Source: Andrena cerasifolii
Taxonomy: Eukaryota; Arthropoda; Insecta; Hymenoptera; Andrenidae
Assembly: GCF_050908995.1 (NCBI RefSeq)
Contig: NC_135130.1
Span: forward strand, 10,347,001-10,411,000
DNA: 64,000 bases
Direction: 5' to 3'
This document shows, in pieces, positions 37,376 to 50,905 of this stretch; position 1 is the stretch's first letter, and every line of letters starts with the position of its first letter. The notes below the pieces were generated by a model. That model was not told the origin of the DNA. It worked only from the letters and a program-made list of their open reading frames with translations, and searched no databases. A program made the translations under genes and the position numbers.

Positions 37376-40300
37376 AGCCGTAAGTGGTATCAGACGGTGG
37401 CTGGTCAGACGGCAAAGCTGCGCCGCGCCGTCAAAGCGTTGGTAATTCGCGTTACGAATGCGGCCGCGCGTGATGCGTAATTTTTATTCAACGCTTCCGT
37501 GACAGCCTCGCGTTCCGCGGGAATTTTTATGCAGACAACCGCCCCTGCTCGAACACGTCACGCACACACGGGCAATATTTCGCATTCGGCCATTACCCAG
37601 CTGCAGGCTCGCGTTTAAACGTGAATGGAAAAAAAAAAAGGTGGGACGGAGGCACGTTACGACCGTTATCGACGGTCAGCGCGCAATCTGATTTTATAAT
37701 TAGCCGACTATTGTCCGGCGCCGTTTCGACGAATCCGTGTAATCCCTGTTTATTGAAATTCTCTGTCAATTAGTTGCCGGCGGAATTCGATTCTCCAGCC
37801 GACCGCTTTACGGCTCAGCCGAGGCAGAAAAACAGGATTATTACGGCGGCCAGGGTTGGCGGGTGAAAAGCACCGGCGGCCGTTCCGCTCGCGGAAATAT
37901 GCCGATCGTTCGATTAAATATCGTTCCCGGCCCGATGATCGGCCGACCAAAAATTTACTGCCAATGCGCAATGACGCGGCCGTATGCACAATGCGACGCT
38001 ATTGCAACCGTGCGCCCGGCCCATCCGGCTATGAAAATCCTCGACGATTTATTTTCTATTTTTGTAAATCGACCAGCTCATTGTTGCGTAACTTATACAC
38101 TTGTCGTTCGATTGTCCGTGAAGCGGCGCACGGTCCAGGGGCGCGTCGTAAAAATTCACACCCGCCATCCGTTTCGCAGGACGATTAAAACTCTCCTTTT
38201 TTTAAAGCACAACGACTTCGTGGCTTCTACCTTTTTCATAATGATGAACGGGGTTGAGGGAGCACCAAATTATTGCGGCCTGGGTACCATATTCGAACGT
38301 CGCGACTGTCTGCGCTGGTTTCAGCTGTAGGGAAAGGAAGAGGACTTTGATTAAACGGCATAAAGGACCTTCGCTGGGCTTCGCTCCAGCTTGGGATATT
38401 GACTTGCATCCTTTCGTAATATCCTGCGCATTGTTCCCTCGAAAGCTACGAATTCTATGCCCGTACAATGGCTCGCCTTTGACCTTTAAAAACTCTCTGA
38501 ACGATTTTCGTCTGGGACCTGAGAAAACTTAATGGGAATCCGTAGAATAAAGCGCAAAGGTGCGAATGTAATATCTCCTGCCCGGTTTTATCAGCGTCCC
38601 TCGCGTCAGCCCTCCTGTGCTGTGCACGTCTGGGTCAAAGGACACTCACGAATGCTTTATAGACACCGCTGGACGTTCGAGCGTCAATGGCGAGTGCATT
38701 CTACAGCCAGGATGTCCATGGCGAAGGCAGTTTCGAACCACAGACCGATACAGGCTTCTCTAGCCGGTCGGGGATTTCAAAGGACCAGGAATTCTCCGCG
38801 CGAGTTGAATAGTTGTTGCAACGGGAGCAGGAAAGTCGGATGTGGCTTTTGTTGCCTCGAAGCGATGCCAGAATTATCCTGCAACGAATTATCGCTATAA
38901 ACTGTTGGCGAAATATGAAATTGACTTCATCAAAGGTCGCACTTTAGGGTCACTTAACGGCGGGCCGAAATGGCCAAAGTATCCCTGGTAATCAACTCCT
39001 TCCTAGTTGTGAATTTCAACAAGCTGGGTCTCGTAATATTCGTCAAACATTGCAAATGAAATTGCCGGCCATAATAATTTTCTCCGAGAAGTTAAATATT
39101 TGATCGGACAGTTTGTCGTTCAAACATCGCGATGTTACGTGGACCGTAAATTGCCCGCGATTGATGAACGGTACCGGGGAATTCAAATTAGATCGGAGAG
39201 AACGACCGACAAAAAAATCTTCGGCGTAGCGGAAAATAAATACTCCGCGATGGATTTATCGCGATGGTAATCGAAGCTTTTAGCGGGGCGATCTGCAGAC
39301 ACGAAGCGAAACGTTCGCGCTGGGGAAAGCTTCATTTACTTCGCGGCAACCCGCTGCTCTGTCTTTAATTGCAAGCTCGCAGTTCTTTCCAAAGTGCCAG
39401 ACGAGCGAAATATTTGTCGCCGCAGTAGAGAATACGCAGCGAGGCAGCCGAGCGTTTTGTCCCGAATTTTTGTTCCCATGGCGACGATAAACTGGCACAT
39501 TATGCAACCGCCAAGTCCCGCTTCAACACGGTTCAACACGATTCCGACTACTTTGTGGCACACATACGTGCGCGACCTCTCCGCCGCGCGTTGTTGCCCT
39601 GGATACGGTAGATTTTCAGCTACAAATCTCTTTGGACGGTGATTCTGAAAATTCCTCCGTTTCGCCGAGGAAGATTTGAAGTCGCTGCAGGTTCGTGGCG
39701 CTAAACGCTTCCACCGAGGCGAGGGAATCTCCTTTTCTCCACTCACTTCGGCGCCCTCTTCTTTCCCGCCCAAAATTGGACGTGCCGCTGGGAACTGCGG
39801 GCAAACTGTTTTACTACAACTTCTGCTCTCCGCCGAGTCCGAAGAATTCGCGGAAACAATTCAATGATCCCCCCGGGTGGGATTCCGGAGTCTGCAATTT
39901 TTTGTCGCCGAGAGGAGAGTGGATAAGAGCTGGCCACGGTTTCACGTGATTAATTAAGCTTTATTTGCCCCTTGCGCGGGGTATAAGGCTCGAGTTCAAC
40001 GATCCCGAACGTTTCTCGATGAATCCACCCTAAATCGAAGGACCATCGGTTGACCGACGGTGCGGTGACACTCGAATGGCTACCCCTATTGGCTCAGGGA
40101 TCAGTCACGGTTGATTAGTTGGCTGACACTTCATGGCTGCTCGCACACAGTGGCACACGGATGCGCCGCTGCTTAAATGGAAAATGCCAGTAGGATATCT
40201 GAATGTCTGATCCAATATTAGAAACCGACTCGCTTAAAAAACTGTTGGCATTACATTTATTTGTCTCGCGAACTCTTGTGGGATATGTATAGATACGTGG

Positions 40301-42200
40301 TAAACGAACGTATCGGGGGCAATCGAGGATAAGTTTACGATGTTATCTGTCAAATCGATAAGTTTCGCCAGCGAACCAAGTAATTTTGGGCAACAGCCAC
40401 CAGGACAAGTCTGTAATTATTTATTTCGACCAAAGTGCTGATGGAATCAGTCCGCGATTATTTTCGCGGGATAAAGTAGCTTTCCTGACACATTGGGGAT
40501 GCAATAAGCGGAGCAAATAACAAGCTTCTACGTCAGAATAATTTTCTATTTATTCGCCAATCCGTGAGTCTCAGGAGGATTGCATATAAAGTTGAGCTTT
40601 AAAAATTGTCAGGGCAAAGAGGTCCCCTTAATTACGGCAGGGTGTAGATGAATTTCTGGTAGACTCGAGGTCCTGGAGGATCCCAGGAGATGCCTTGCAA
40701 GTCTGGACTGCATATCAGTCCAGCGAGAACTATGCAGCAAAGTAAAAGCTGGAGGCGGGGGTGAGACGACATGGGAGGGGTCGCTGGAGTGTATAACCGG
40801 GGTAGCCGGTGAGATGAGATTCAATTCAAAGAGTAATTTACTAGCGGAGAGGGACGAAAATTAATGGCAGTCTACCAGAGGTGAATACTTCCCGTCGTTT
40901 TAAACAAACGGCTCGTTAAACATTTCCGAGGCGTCTCCTTTCGATACGCATTATCGAATTCACTTCACGCGGGATCCCGAAACAATTATCACTATTGAAA
41001 TGAAAATAAATAATGCAGGATAATTTTCCTAGGTAATTGTTGGAATGTGGATGGTAGAAGGATTAATATCGATTGTTATGAAGGGCGATGTGTATTCGAT
41101 CGGGGGTAATTGAATGGTATTACGATTATAAATATTTGCCGCGTACGCTCGCCAGATTGCTTGCGAAGAACAAACAAAATGGAAGTACACCAGCGAGAAG
41201 GGGCAAGTGCGTCATTAATCACACCAGTCAATCGCGGATCGAAGTTCAAAGATCTCTCGGAACGTGTACCGAGTATAAGTGGAGGGTATTCAGCATTGAA
41301 ACGCGCGGAATCCTGTTGACTCGTTGAAGTGTAATTAGGTCGTGCCGGCTGTCCAATTAACATCTTTACCTCTTTGCCTCCCGCAACTGGGGTAAATTAA
41401 TTGCCGCGATTTACCACCGAAAACCTCGATTGGTATCTGCGCGGAGGGTGTAAAAACGGAGCGCCCGGTGCACAATGCTATCGCGGGTTCAACGCGAAAT
41501 TAATTTCGAACCGAGCCGATTCACGGGAGAAATATTCTCTTGTCTTGTAAAAACGTAAAAGTACACAAGTGACCCGGCCTTGGAGATCGTCGGATATTTT
41601 TCCAAACGATTCACCGCTATTCCCGGAGGCCACCCCCCGGCCGCCCTCTAAATTCCGTTATATCCGCGTAACCAGGTGCGCTGCCGTCTCCAGGGAGCAA
41701 TAATTCTCGCGCACGTCGAACCTTTTTACCGGGATTCTTCAAAAATCCGCACCGTGAAGTCGCGGATAAATGATGGGTGACAGGGGGTGGTAAACGGCGT
41801 CGCGCGAATGTGCCGGGGGGTGGGAATGGGCGCGAACTGTCGCTATAATTTCACATTCGGTGTTAACGGACGAGCCCGGCGCTTTAGGTCGTTGATGTTG
41901 CAGTCGCCTTAATCGCAGCTGCAGACGGCGCTCAAACACTTGCAACGGTGAAAGTTTTCCTCGGTGTGTTAGTCGCCTGCATTTTGCCGCTGCAAAATAA
42001 TACATTGCAGTCACACCTCGCCGCCGTTAATGCAACATCTGGCAAAGTTCGCGGAGACAGAAATTCACGCTGGAGCTTGGTGAACTGCTAAGTATTGATT
42101 CTCTCTGCTGGGATGTGTCAGGATATGTGAAAGCAGGACCCTTTAAATATTCCCTCGTCTCATGTACCCCGATTTACAACACTTCGTTTCGATCGTCTGA
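37376..42200. other. non-coding stretch, no gene recognised
   Basis: Mixed sequence. An A run of about 12 lies near 37630. Perfect 8-bp hairpin CTGGACTG-CATAT-CAGTCCAG at 40703-40723 is compatible with chance. The 145-155-codon frames at 37863-38330 and 39336-39773 show no domain. Confidence 0.45.
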
Positions 42201-42204
42201 TCAG

Positions 42205-42300
42205 AGACGGTCGCTGTCTACGTGCTCGTCTGACGAGGGACGGATATGTTCTACTTGAAGGTTAAGTGACAGCCGAGCTGACGCCTGTCTGGCTCGTGAC
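42205..42300. repeat. degenerate repeat, 28-30-bp family
   Basis: GTCTGACGAGGGACGGATA followed by TGTTCTACTTG at 42228-42257 matches the consensus start GTCTGAC and end TTCTACTTG at the expected 30-base length. A weaker unit follows (GCCTGTCTGGCTCGTGACG). Confidence 0.5.
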
Positions 42301-42660
42301 GATCACATTCTATTGTTAAATTAATCTATATTTATATAAACGTTGTTTCACTGATTCATCATCGTCCAGGCCAAACCGCTGACCCTAGAAACATTAAATT
42401 CGGAGGGTATATTCCTTTTGCGACGTATGTAGGTGCTCGATAAGAAGGGATTTTTTGAAATTCCAACCCGAAGGGGGTAAAAACGAGAGCAATATAACCA
42501 CACAAATGCCTAAAAACCAGATTCAGCATTTTGCCCTAACCAACCCCTAAGGGGGTGAAACTAAGTAGGAATGTGTTTTCATTCTTTTATTTTTTTGTGT
42601 TTCATGCTTTTCAAAGCGCGGGAGTATTTTGCTGGTGTTGTAAATAGTACTGGCTGTTTG
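42301..42660. mobile_element. AT-rich transposon remnant with AGGGGGTGAAA motifs
   Basis: The phrases AACCCGAAGGGGGTAAAAAC (near 42466) and AACCCCTAAGGGGGTGAAAC (near 42542) resemble the motif AAGGGGGTGAAATTAACCCC in the arms of the fold-back element at 24.2 kb. No ends could be defined, so this is a likely decayed relative or a shared motif only. Confidence 0.3.
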
Positions 42661-44731
42661 GTGACAGTACCAATCTACTTTGTCATCCCTTGATAATTAT
42701 CGTTAGTTTTATTATGGTGGAATTCTGATTCGTCCCATGAGAAATGTCCAGGCTGCAGGACCAAAGGTAGTATAAATTTCGCGCTTTTCTCGCTTCGGGG
42801 CTTCGCGCCATTGACTGGCCATAAAGGAAGATGAGCTTGGGTAAATACGTGCCATGATGGATCCATCCACCCCGCCCCCTTTCTTTTCTTCCGCCTATAT
42901 GCGCACCGTCAGTCATTCATAATATATTTATGTTGGATGTAAGGTATAATGGCAGCGACAGCTTGTCGATAGAATATCCCCAATAGTTTGATTCATTGCG
43001 CCGACATTATTGGCCATTATATATTATGCCCCGGCGTGTAACTAAGATCGATGGTGGCTCGCGACTTCGGGAACATCTATCGTCCCAACAATCGTTTTGT
43101 CACATTTTTATTAACTTTCAAGCGATTTCGTCACTACGTTGCAGCGGCTACTTGAAAGTGGAACGGGGACCGCAGAATAGCGCGAACATTTATCATTACC
43201 CTCGCGCAACACTCATTTGTATCAATAGAAACCTCCCTATTAATCATGCAAGCTGTAGTCACGTTTCATCAACCAAATCGTGCGACAGCTCCATTTATCC
43301 TTCTTTCTTGAATACTTGCGACATTTCAGCTAGTTAATTGGATCTAGAGTCGTCTTCTCGTCTGCAAGAGAGCTCGGCATTAGTCACACCATCTGTTGTG
43401 ATAATTCCAACCCTCTCGGACGATCTACGCGACCGTCATTAATTTTAACGTCGATTGGCACAGTTACTACTTCCCATCTCGTGCACACACTCCCACCGTT
43501 AGTGTTAGCAAGAACAGCCGCGTAATATGCAACGTCATCGTCGTCTATTAGCAACTGCAAAACTCCACTAATCAACCCTTATCACGTTCAGACCGCGAGA
43601 TAGTTTCGTCTGATGCGCTACCTTGTCTCTCCTCGCTATCTAAACATACGCGTTAATTTCCTGGCCAGCGTACTCGTTCAGCTGAAATTCGAGACCGAGG
43701 GACATTAATCTGTCGCGGACACCCAGAAGTCGTTCAGCGTCCACCAGTGTCGCGGCACGGTTCCCTTTGTTGCGTGCGCTTTGATATCGTCAAGATTGTG
43801 GATAATTAAAATTGTCGCGAGCGTCGCTTAGATAATTCTTGCGCGAGCGAGATTGAAGCGAGGGTTGGGTATGGCTGATACGCTGAAAGCCCTGATACAC
43901 TTTTAATAACCGAGAGAATAAAAGCAGCGACCATGCGGTGCTTTGTTTAATCAGCGATATGCTATTGCTTGTGTTTGCCGTAGGGAGCGCCACTGTTTTT
44001 CATGTTTAGCAAATAGTGACTTCAAAGTCACTCCATGCAAACCGGGGAAAAAAAAAACAGTACAGGCGGGACGAAATTGCTGCCTGTCGGTAACTTTCTG
44101 GGAATTCGTTTTTCCAATTTATGGGAAACACAAACGGTTACCACCCGCAGCATGTCGTTTGGAATCACCGGCCCCGATTGACAATTAATATTCTTCGTTC
44201 GTGCAATCGAGGTCCCGATCAAGCTCGTGCCATCGATTACCCAAGCAACGCGTCCAATTAATTCTAGCCCCCCCAGAACCAACACGCCCCCGTCGCTTCC
44301 ACCCCGAAAAGGTTAAATTTTCCTGAGAACTCGCCGAGAGGGGGTGGACCGATTGAATTCTGGCCTCTGTTATATCTTAGGCCTAATCTCTTTCCTGTAA
44401 ACACGGAAATCGTTAAGCAGCGCCCCGTGAACCCTTATCGCGCTCTTGGCGCTGGTTCCCTTTCCTCCACCCCGTGCATCCCCAAGGAACCGGGAGGTGG
44501 TGTTTGCGCACCTAATTGGTATTCTTACTTTCTCGGGCGACGAGCTGGGACTCATGCATATATTCCACGGAGAGCCACCCCCTCTCGCCCCACTGAATCC
44601 TTGATACGCTTGCACAAGGGTGGAAGCTGCAGGTGTACGAGCTTTATCGCGCTGTTTCGCCGAGCGCCCCGCTCCTGCTTCTCGTTCCTCGCTGTTCTGT
44701 CACGTTCTTTCGGAAAATCATCGGGACCTAA
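42661..44731. other. non-coding stretch, no gene recognised
   Basis: The minus-strand frame at 43384-43575 (63 codons, acidic IDDDDVAYYAAVLANTNGG stretch) is somewhat protein-like but unrecognised. Nothing else is supportable. Confidence 0.4.
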
Positions 44732-45010
44732 GTAATTTCAACGCCGCTATTGAAATTCCCCTGTGCGCTCGATGGGATAGCCATAGAATCCGGACGAGCT
44801 CGGCCAGCCGCCGTTTACGTGGCCGCCCAGGAGGAGCATTTCGGATATAATTGGTTAAATGAAGTTGAATTGAGAGTTGCCGCTGCGGGGGAAACCCAAT
44901 CCCGTATCGCGGAAAATTACGACGCGGCGGAGAGCTTCGTAAATTGCGTCACGTGTTTCATCCCGCGCCAATCAAAGACCATAGAGAGCCCAGCCTGCAC
45001 GGACCTCTAG
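44732..45010 (+). CDS. open frame of 92 codons, protein-like composition, unknown
   Basis: The frame is open from 44732 to a TAG at 45008-45010 and has no ATG. It reads with balanced composition (for example ALDGIAIESGRARPAAVYVA, then EEHFGYNWLNEVELRVAAAG), unlike neighbouring arginine-rich frames. It could be an internal exon or chance. I see no convincing acceptor in front of it, no domain, and no homologue that I recognise. Confidence 0.1.
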   Translation, partial: VISTPLLKFPCALDGIAIESGRARPAAVYVAAQEEHFGYNWLNEVELRVAAAGETQSRIAENYDAAESFVNCVTCFIPRQSKTIESPACTDL

Positions 45011-46320
45011 TCACGTTCGTTCCGCAGACTAATTCGCGGAACTGTCAACTGGCGTTTACTGTGTAAGACGATCCGCGTGGAATGTAGATGAGGCCTCGCT
45101 CCGGGAGACTGTTGTTACTTGGGAAGCTCCCTCGGGACGTTCTGCGTTTGCTTCTTTCCTTGGTACGTCAAACCATCCGGCATTTTAGAGGAACTGTGTC
45201 ACGGTACAATTTCGTTGCAATTATTTCCACGGATCACCGATACTTCGCGTTGTCAATTAGTGAATTCTGCAGGTCTGTCTAAAGAAAGCTGTCGCTTTAT
45301 AATTCTCTGTCACTACCTGTCACTTCTTAGCGTTGGAATGTCGAAGACCTCTCTGCAACAATTCTCTCTGCACGTGTTTTGCATTGTACTGCATTTTGCT
45401 AGGTATGAAGGGTCCAAGTAAGCGCTGAAAGTGGATGGTATCATTTAAAACACGCTCTATGAGAGTTCTTTAATACTTTCAAGTCTGTGTACCGTGCTGG
45501 TTACTCGATAGTGGGGGCATTAATGTTAAAACGGAAAGTGGCTGCATCTCGAGGACAGGAAGTTTGCGGATTATGTTCGCCAAGACTTTTTTGTTTGCTC
45601 TGAGGCTCTAGAATATAGACCGCTCGCTTGAAAGTCTCGGGTCGGCCCGCGCTCCCTCCACTTTGCGATATAATATTAAACGATGCGTCGGCTCTTTAGT
45701 CACATTTTACGTGTAACGTGTTTAATGGTATAAAATATTCATGAGAAGGGCAGGCCTCGCCCCGGTGAACTTTAAACGTCGCCGGGGTTCATTCCAGGAT
45801 CCCCGGTATTGCGGAACGATTCCAGGTGGAACGAGCAACAAGAAATTGCCTGGATTCGTTCGACACGTATCTTCGATTTGTCGGGGAAGTTTTCCAAAGG
45901 CTGCGCCGGAAAAACCTTGGGCGACGTTGACCATTTCCTGGCCGTCGTATCGCCGGCCGATAAATTAGACGGCGAGAAAGGAAGACGATGAAATTTCGCA
46001 GGATAATACAATCTGCCGCTGGGATCCCTCGAACGCGGCGGGTTTCTTATTTTTCAGTTTCCCTCGCTAGTTCCTTTATTTTCCCTTCGCCATGCCCGCG
46101 CCTGGCCATGGTGCCTACGACGTGAAGTTTCATTGTATTTCGCGCTGTCCTGGAAATGGAAAGATATTGAATTGAAACGGAAATTGCTTCCCTGACGTGT
46201 ATAGGGCGTAAACATTCTCCAAATATTTAAAAGGAACTTCTCAGAATTGTAAAACTGACGGTGCCACAGCCTACCTGCATCGACGCGCGTGCTGTTCCAC
46301 TTTTCCGAACGTTCGCCCGT
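45011..46320. other. non-coding stretch, no gene recognised
   Basis: Ordinary mixed sequence, with no repeat or gene recognised. Confidence 0.45.
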
Positions 46321-46324
46321 ACTT

Positions 46325-46469
46325 GTCTGACTCATGGCCGACCAATTCCACTTGGCAGTCCTACAGTGGTCGATCTCGACTCGTCCGACCAGCGCCTGTT
46401 CTGTTCCACTAATTTGGCGAGTAAGTATCTTGTTCCCCCCGTCTGACTAGTGGCCGATAATTCTACTTT
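46325..46469. repeat. 28-30-bp family, three degenerate units
   Basis: 46325-46354 reads GTCTGACTCATGGCCGACC then AATTCCACTTG. 46441-46469 reads GTCTGACTAGTGGCCGA then TAATTCTACTTT. A poorer unit (CGTCCGACCAGCGCC, then TTCCACTAA) lies between. The first unit matches one at 48078-48107 at 27 of 30 positions. Confidence 0.7.
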
Positions 46470-47935
46470 CCTCGGCAGCGCTCGAAGCTGCAAGTGCCTC
46501 CGCGATAGTAATTTTTCAGTGACCGAAACGCAGCTTTGGAAGGCGAAATAAGCAAAAGCTTTTCCCTTCGAAAACGAGTTTCTATTTGAAGTTCCCCTTC
46601 ATTTCGGTGAACGCTCTTCCGTCGAAGCACTTCTTTGTGCTCTCAGCCGTGCTTTTTGATCTCACTGTCCTTTCATATACCGGAAATGGTTTAGCGAGTG
46701 CAGCGAAGTCGACGTGACACGTACAACTTTTACTCCTTCCCCTCTCCCCCGCAACGGCGCCCGACAATGCGAGGAATCGAAGAAATTTTAGGGACAGAGA
46801 AATACAAAACGGCGCGCCCCTTGCGCCGAGCAGCGTTTAGATATCGATTTATTCATAAATGCATGTTCCACGGGCTCCGGTGCAATCGAGGACCGTAGAA
46901 AATTTTGAATTGGAAATAAAGCGGCTCCAAAAGAGCCGCCCTCGAAGAAAAAGGGCTTTATTTGTCAGGGGTAGACTTGGTCCGCGAGTCGACTTCCGTC
47001 TCCCCACGGGTATTATTACAATTTCGCGTTAAATTGTCGCTATGCAAATTCCGCCGCGTCTTAGGCGTACCTGGAGCGTGCACAAGTCGACTGGAAATGA
47101 AACAGGTATCCAAGGATCGAGAATTACGAATGTTCAAGTTATTGGAAACGGACAGGCGAGCAATGGTGAGGGGCGGTCCACGTCTGCGGGGTGGAGCGGG
47201 TGAACCCGTTCACCGAGTTCTAATTTCTGTCGTTGTCCACTTCGCCGAAGAATCTCTTTGTATTTTCAAGTATCCTTTCCACTGAGGGTTCCCCAGCGTC
47301 CTCGAACGTTCCTCCTGACTTCAGGTTCTTCGTCTCCTTACGTGTTGGAAGCGCCGCGATGAAGCACGTTCTCAATGAAATGCGACCGAGTACCTTTACG
47401 TACGTCGCCGCTCTCGGAGAACAATGGCTCGCCATGTCCCTCCGGCAATGGATCTCTCGCGGTCTTGAAAATTTCGGTTTCTTCTCTAATTTCGCGACAG
47501 CCTGCCGCTAGCCTCTCCCGAATAATTGATTCCTCGCAGTGTGGGGAAGACGCTCCGTGTACCACTGTCTGTAACGATAACTCAGGGGCGGATCGATTCC
47601 GAACGTGGCCCACTTCGTCGGTTCGATTCTCCGGCGACGATTTTCTTTGTGCACATGGGGCTGGATGCTTTCGCGAATGATGTTACGGCCGATGCCAAAC
47701 GAGTTTCACGGGTAACGCGATACAACACCGGATGGAAATGGAGGTCGCGGAACCAGTATGCGGCCCGCCTTTCTTTGCCGCAGTAATGCTCCGTATTTGC
47801 TCGGCTCGGTTTCAATCGACTGCAGGGGAAAGGGTGGCCAGCAGCGTAAACTTTAATTTCTCACAGAACCGTCTTCCAGTGAATTTCATCGTTTTTCCTT
47901 CCACTTAAAAGACTTAACATTAAGTCATCAGCAGA
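46470..47935. other. non-coding stretch, no gene recognised
   Basis: Overlapping frames of about 90-107 codons on both strands at 46962-47815 have no domain. No other structure was seen. Confidence 0.45.
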
Positions 47936-47939
47936 TCTC

Positions 47940-48110
47940 AGAAATGTAGTCGACTCGACGTCTGACTAGTGACAGACCTACTCCCCTTTCTGGCTCGCTA
48001 TAGCTATCGATGACGTTTCTGTAGATGTTTGATGACTGATCATCAAACTTCCTTCGACAGATCAGTCGCCTGCAAGTGTCTGACTCATGGCTGACCAATA
48101 CTACTTGACA
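47940..48110. repeat. 28-30-bp family, degenerate units
   Basis: The best unit at 48078-48107 reads GTCTGACTCATGGCTGACC then AATACTACTTG. An earlier unit begins GTCTGACTAGTGACAGACC near 47961. Orientation is the same as at 46.3 kb. Confidence 0.7.
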
Positions 48111-50905
48111 TATATCTATTATTTTCCTTAACGATTCCGCGACGCATCTGGGCGCGCAATGAAGATATATTCTAAGATGAGGCGAGCTCAATTTTCAAGC
48201 GTTCCATCCCATTGCCCGCGGGAATATGTTATACCGTAAGCTCTTAACAGAGGAATATCTTGTTTGACGACTTCGCCGAACGATTCTGCGGGTTAGGTCG
48301 AAAAGTTGGGCTGTAAATCGCGGCATAATTTGCTTACGACTTTATTCGACAAGAGAAACTACCGCCGGCGGAAACTTGGCGAGAACGTAAATCGTAATTA
48401 AAGTTCCCGTTCAATTAAGACGCGAACTGTAATTCAAGATCACCATAAACGCGGCTACCCCGGCCATTAATGGATACTACGCGCTCTCTCCGTGTCAAAT
48501 GTTTATGCAGAGTTATTAAAACTGGCTGATTTAACGGGCCATCAATGAATACCAGCCATCGCGCGATATTAAATTCCGCTGGGATTAATTGAACGACTTC
48601 GAGCTATCGAGCGGTGTCGACTGGAGCCTGTCACACGAGCGATCCGAAAATTACAGCCTGCGTGGGATAATGTAATTACAAGAGGGAAAAGGCACACAAC
48701 TACGTGTATGCAGCGTAAGCTGTGCTCAAAGTAGAAGTTTTTCATCACGGCGCGGAGCTTCCTTTCAGCGCCGCGAAAGCTCCTTATCTTCTTACCTTCG
48801 CGATCATTTTTCCCTCAGCCTTCGTCCCCGGTCCCCTCGTTCGATGAACTTTTTCGTTATTCCAGCCATGGCCTCGATATTGTCCAGCCCCTCCTCGATT
48901 CAAATTGCATTTACGCGGGGGAGACGAGCGAGACAAGTGTCAAGAAAATTTTACGTCCCTGCCAAGGGGGGCTTAATTCACTTCCAACTGATTTATCGCA
49001 GTCTCGGGGCTGCACGCCAGGGAAAGAACCTGCAATCACAATTTCGCAACGAGCTGATTGGACTGCTGATTGAAAATAAATACTATGGAAATTCAACAAT
49101 TCATCGTGCTCGTTATCAACGAATGCATTTGTTTCTCCTTTCCGGTGACTCGCCTCCGCGCGAACGAACCGTCATTTCGTGTATCTCGCGTGCAAATATT
49201 TGAAGAATATTGCCACTGGGGATTACACGGGGTGATGGAGAACATTGAGGGATATTTGAAAGAAAGGGAGGTGTTGCAGTCGTTCACACCCCCGTGGATC
49301 TTCGCTGGAGAACAAACCGTTCGAATTTCGAATTTAAACGCCAATTGAGACCTCGTTTAAGCTGTACATACCGTACGTCTCTTCTCTTCCCGTCCATTTG
49401 CAGCAATCGTTTCGCAATGTAGAGGGAAATCGAGCTTTACGCGGTCCCCTGGCAAATCTCGGCGCTCCGCGTTCTTTCTCCTTGATTCTCCTTGGGAGAT
49501 CGCATTCCTTGTAACGCTGCTTCGTGTTTCGTCGGATTCGACGAAGATAAAATTAAAAGCCCGGCCAGATCGCGATCTCTCCATCTCGGCGGAGAACATT
49601 CTGCCGCCTGTGGCTCGGAAAAAAATTGCAGCTCGCCTGGCCGAGCAGTGTCGAATCTTTGCGACCTCATTCTTCAAGAACAAAGATAATCGTGCACCCT
49701 CCGCGCTATATCCCGCAGAAAGTCTTGTCTTTTATTCCCGTCCCACAACACCCGACGTTTTCCTCTGCAAATTGTGCACTGTAATTTCGCCGCGAATACT
49801 GCGAACAGGGTAGACACCCGGAGCTCTCCAGATTCCCCAAAATTGATCAATTTATGGCCACTCCAGTCATCCCTCCACAGAGAATCGATTCGCGATGAAA
49901 CATTCTGGGGCACTTTATTGCCATCTGCGTTTTTAAATACTCCTTGCTTTCAATCTCGGTTTTGAACCAATTGTAAAACGTAGGGAAGTCTGATAAAACG
50001 CAGTGTTCAATAAAGCCGATATCACAGTGCTGCAGTGTATCGAAATGAAGCTTTTCAAAAATTCGGAGAGCCAACGTTCCGTCAAATACCTCGAAGGCGA
50101 AACAACAAACGGGGTGCGTATCAATCGATCGCGCGCCAGCATGTCAGCCTTCCGCGATTCGTAAAATTTCCAGCAGTCTGCAAACACACGTTGTTCGACA
50201 AACAGCCACCCCCGCAGTCGCAGTGGAGCGAGCGTTTGGCGAGCGCCGTTGTTTCGCTTCAAATACAAAACTCCTTCCTGTACGCCTCTCTAATATCCCC
50301 CGACCCTGTACAACCCCTAATCCCCTCAATTAATTCTCCGCGGGGCTCGCTTGGATATCGTAGTTTTCGCGGGGCGAGTAGCTTGGCCAGCCAGTTATCT
50401 GCCGGGGGAACGCAGGGGATGCGGGCACGGTCCCGGAATTGTCGTCTTATCGCGGCCAGTAATCGGCGAATCCTACCAGATGCAACTCCTTAACGGCGGA
50501 GTCCTTTTGGCCAGGGGACGTGGTCCTTAATCAAGGAGTCTGGAGGACGTCCTTGCAGCGTTTTCCGTGCTCTTGACAAGAATCGTGCCGGCGCGGGACG
50601 AGAGGATGCCTTTTAATCAATGCCGGACCTCCGGCCCCGCTTGAATTATTCAGCCCAGACCTGGCCGTTCGAGGGTTACGGAATATTCTCAAGTCCGCGT
50701 CGACCTTCCCCCTGGGGTCGCCGATCCCCAACCCTCCCTGTTCACCATTTTAAAAGCCCTTGACTTCTTTTTGCTCGGTTTACCAAGGCGCTGCTATTTG
50801 TTGCGGGGAGTTTTGATGAACGGTGAGGGTTGTGGTATGTTCGGGGTAAGTATTGAAATCCCGGGGTTACGAGAATGGCGGCTCTGTAACAAGCGAACGA
50901 TATGT
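48111..50905. other. non-coding stretch, no gene recognised
   Basis: Mixed sequence with several 75-150-codon frames on both strands. The minus-strand frame at 49847-50074 and the plus-strand frame at 49070-49348 have fairly normal composition but no recognisable domain. Confidence 0.4.

Noticed and set aside
40703..40723. Perfect 8-bp hairpin CTGGACTG/CAGTCCAG, considered as a microRNA or terminator
   Set aside because: The stem is too short for a microRNA precursor, and such hairpins are expected by chance.
47612..47630. tRNA B-box-like GGTTCGATTCTCC
   Set aside because: No A-box and no foldable cloverleaf around it.
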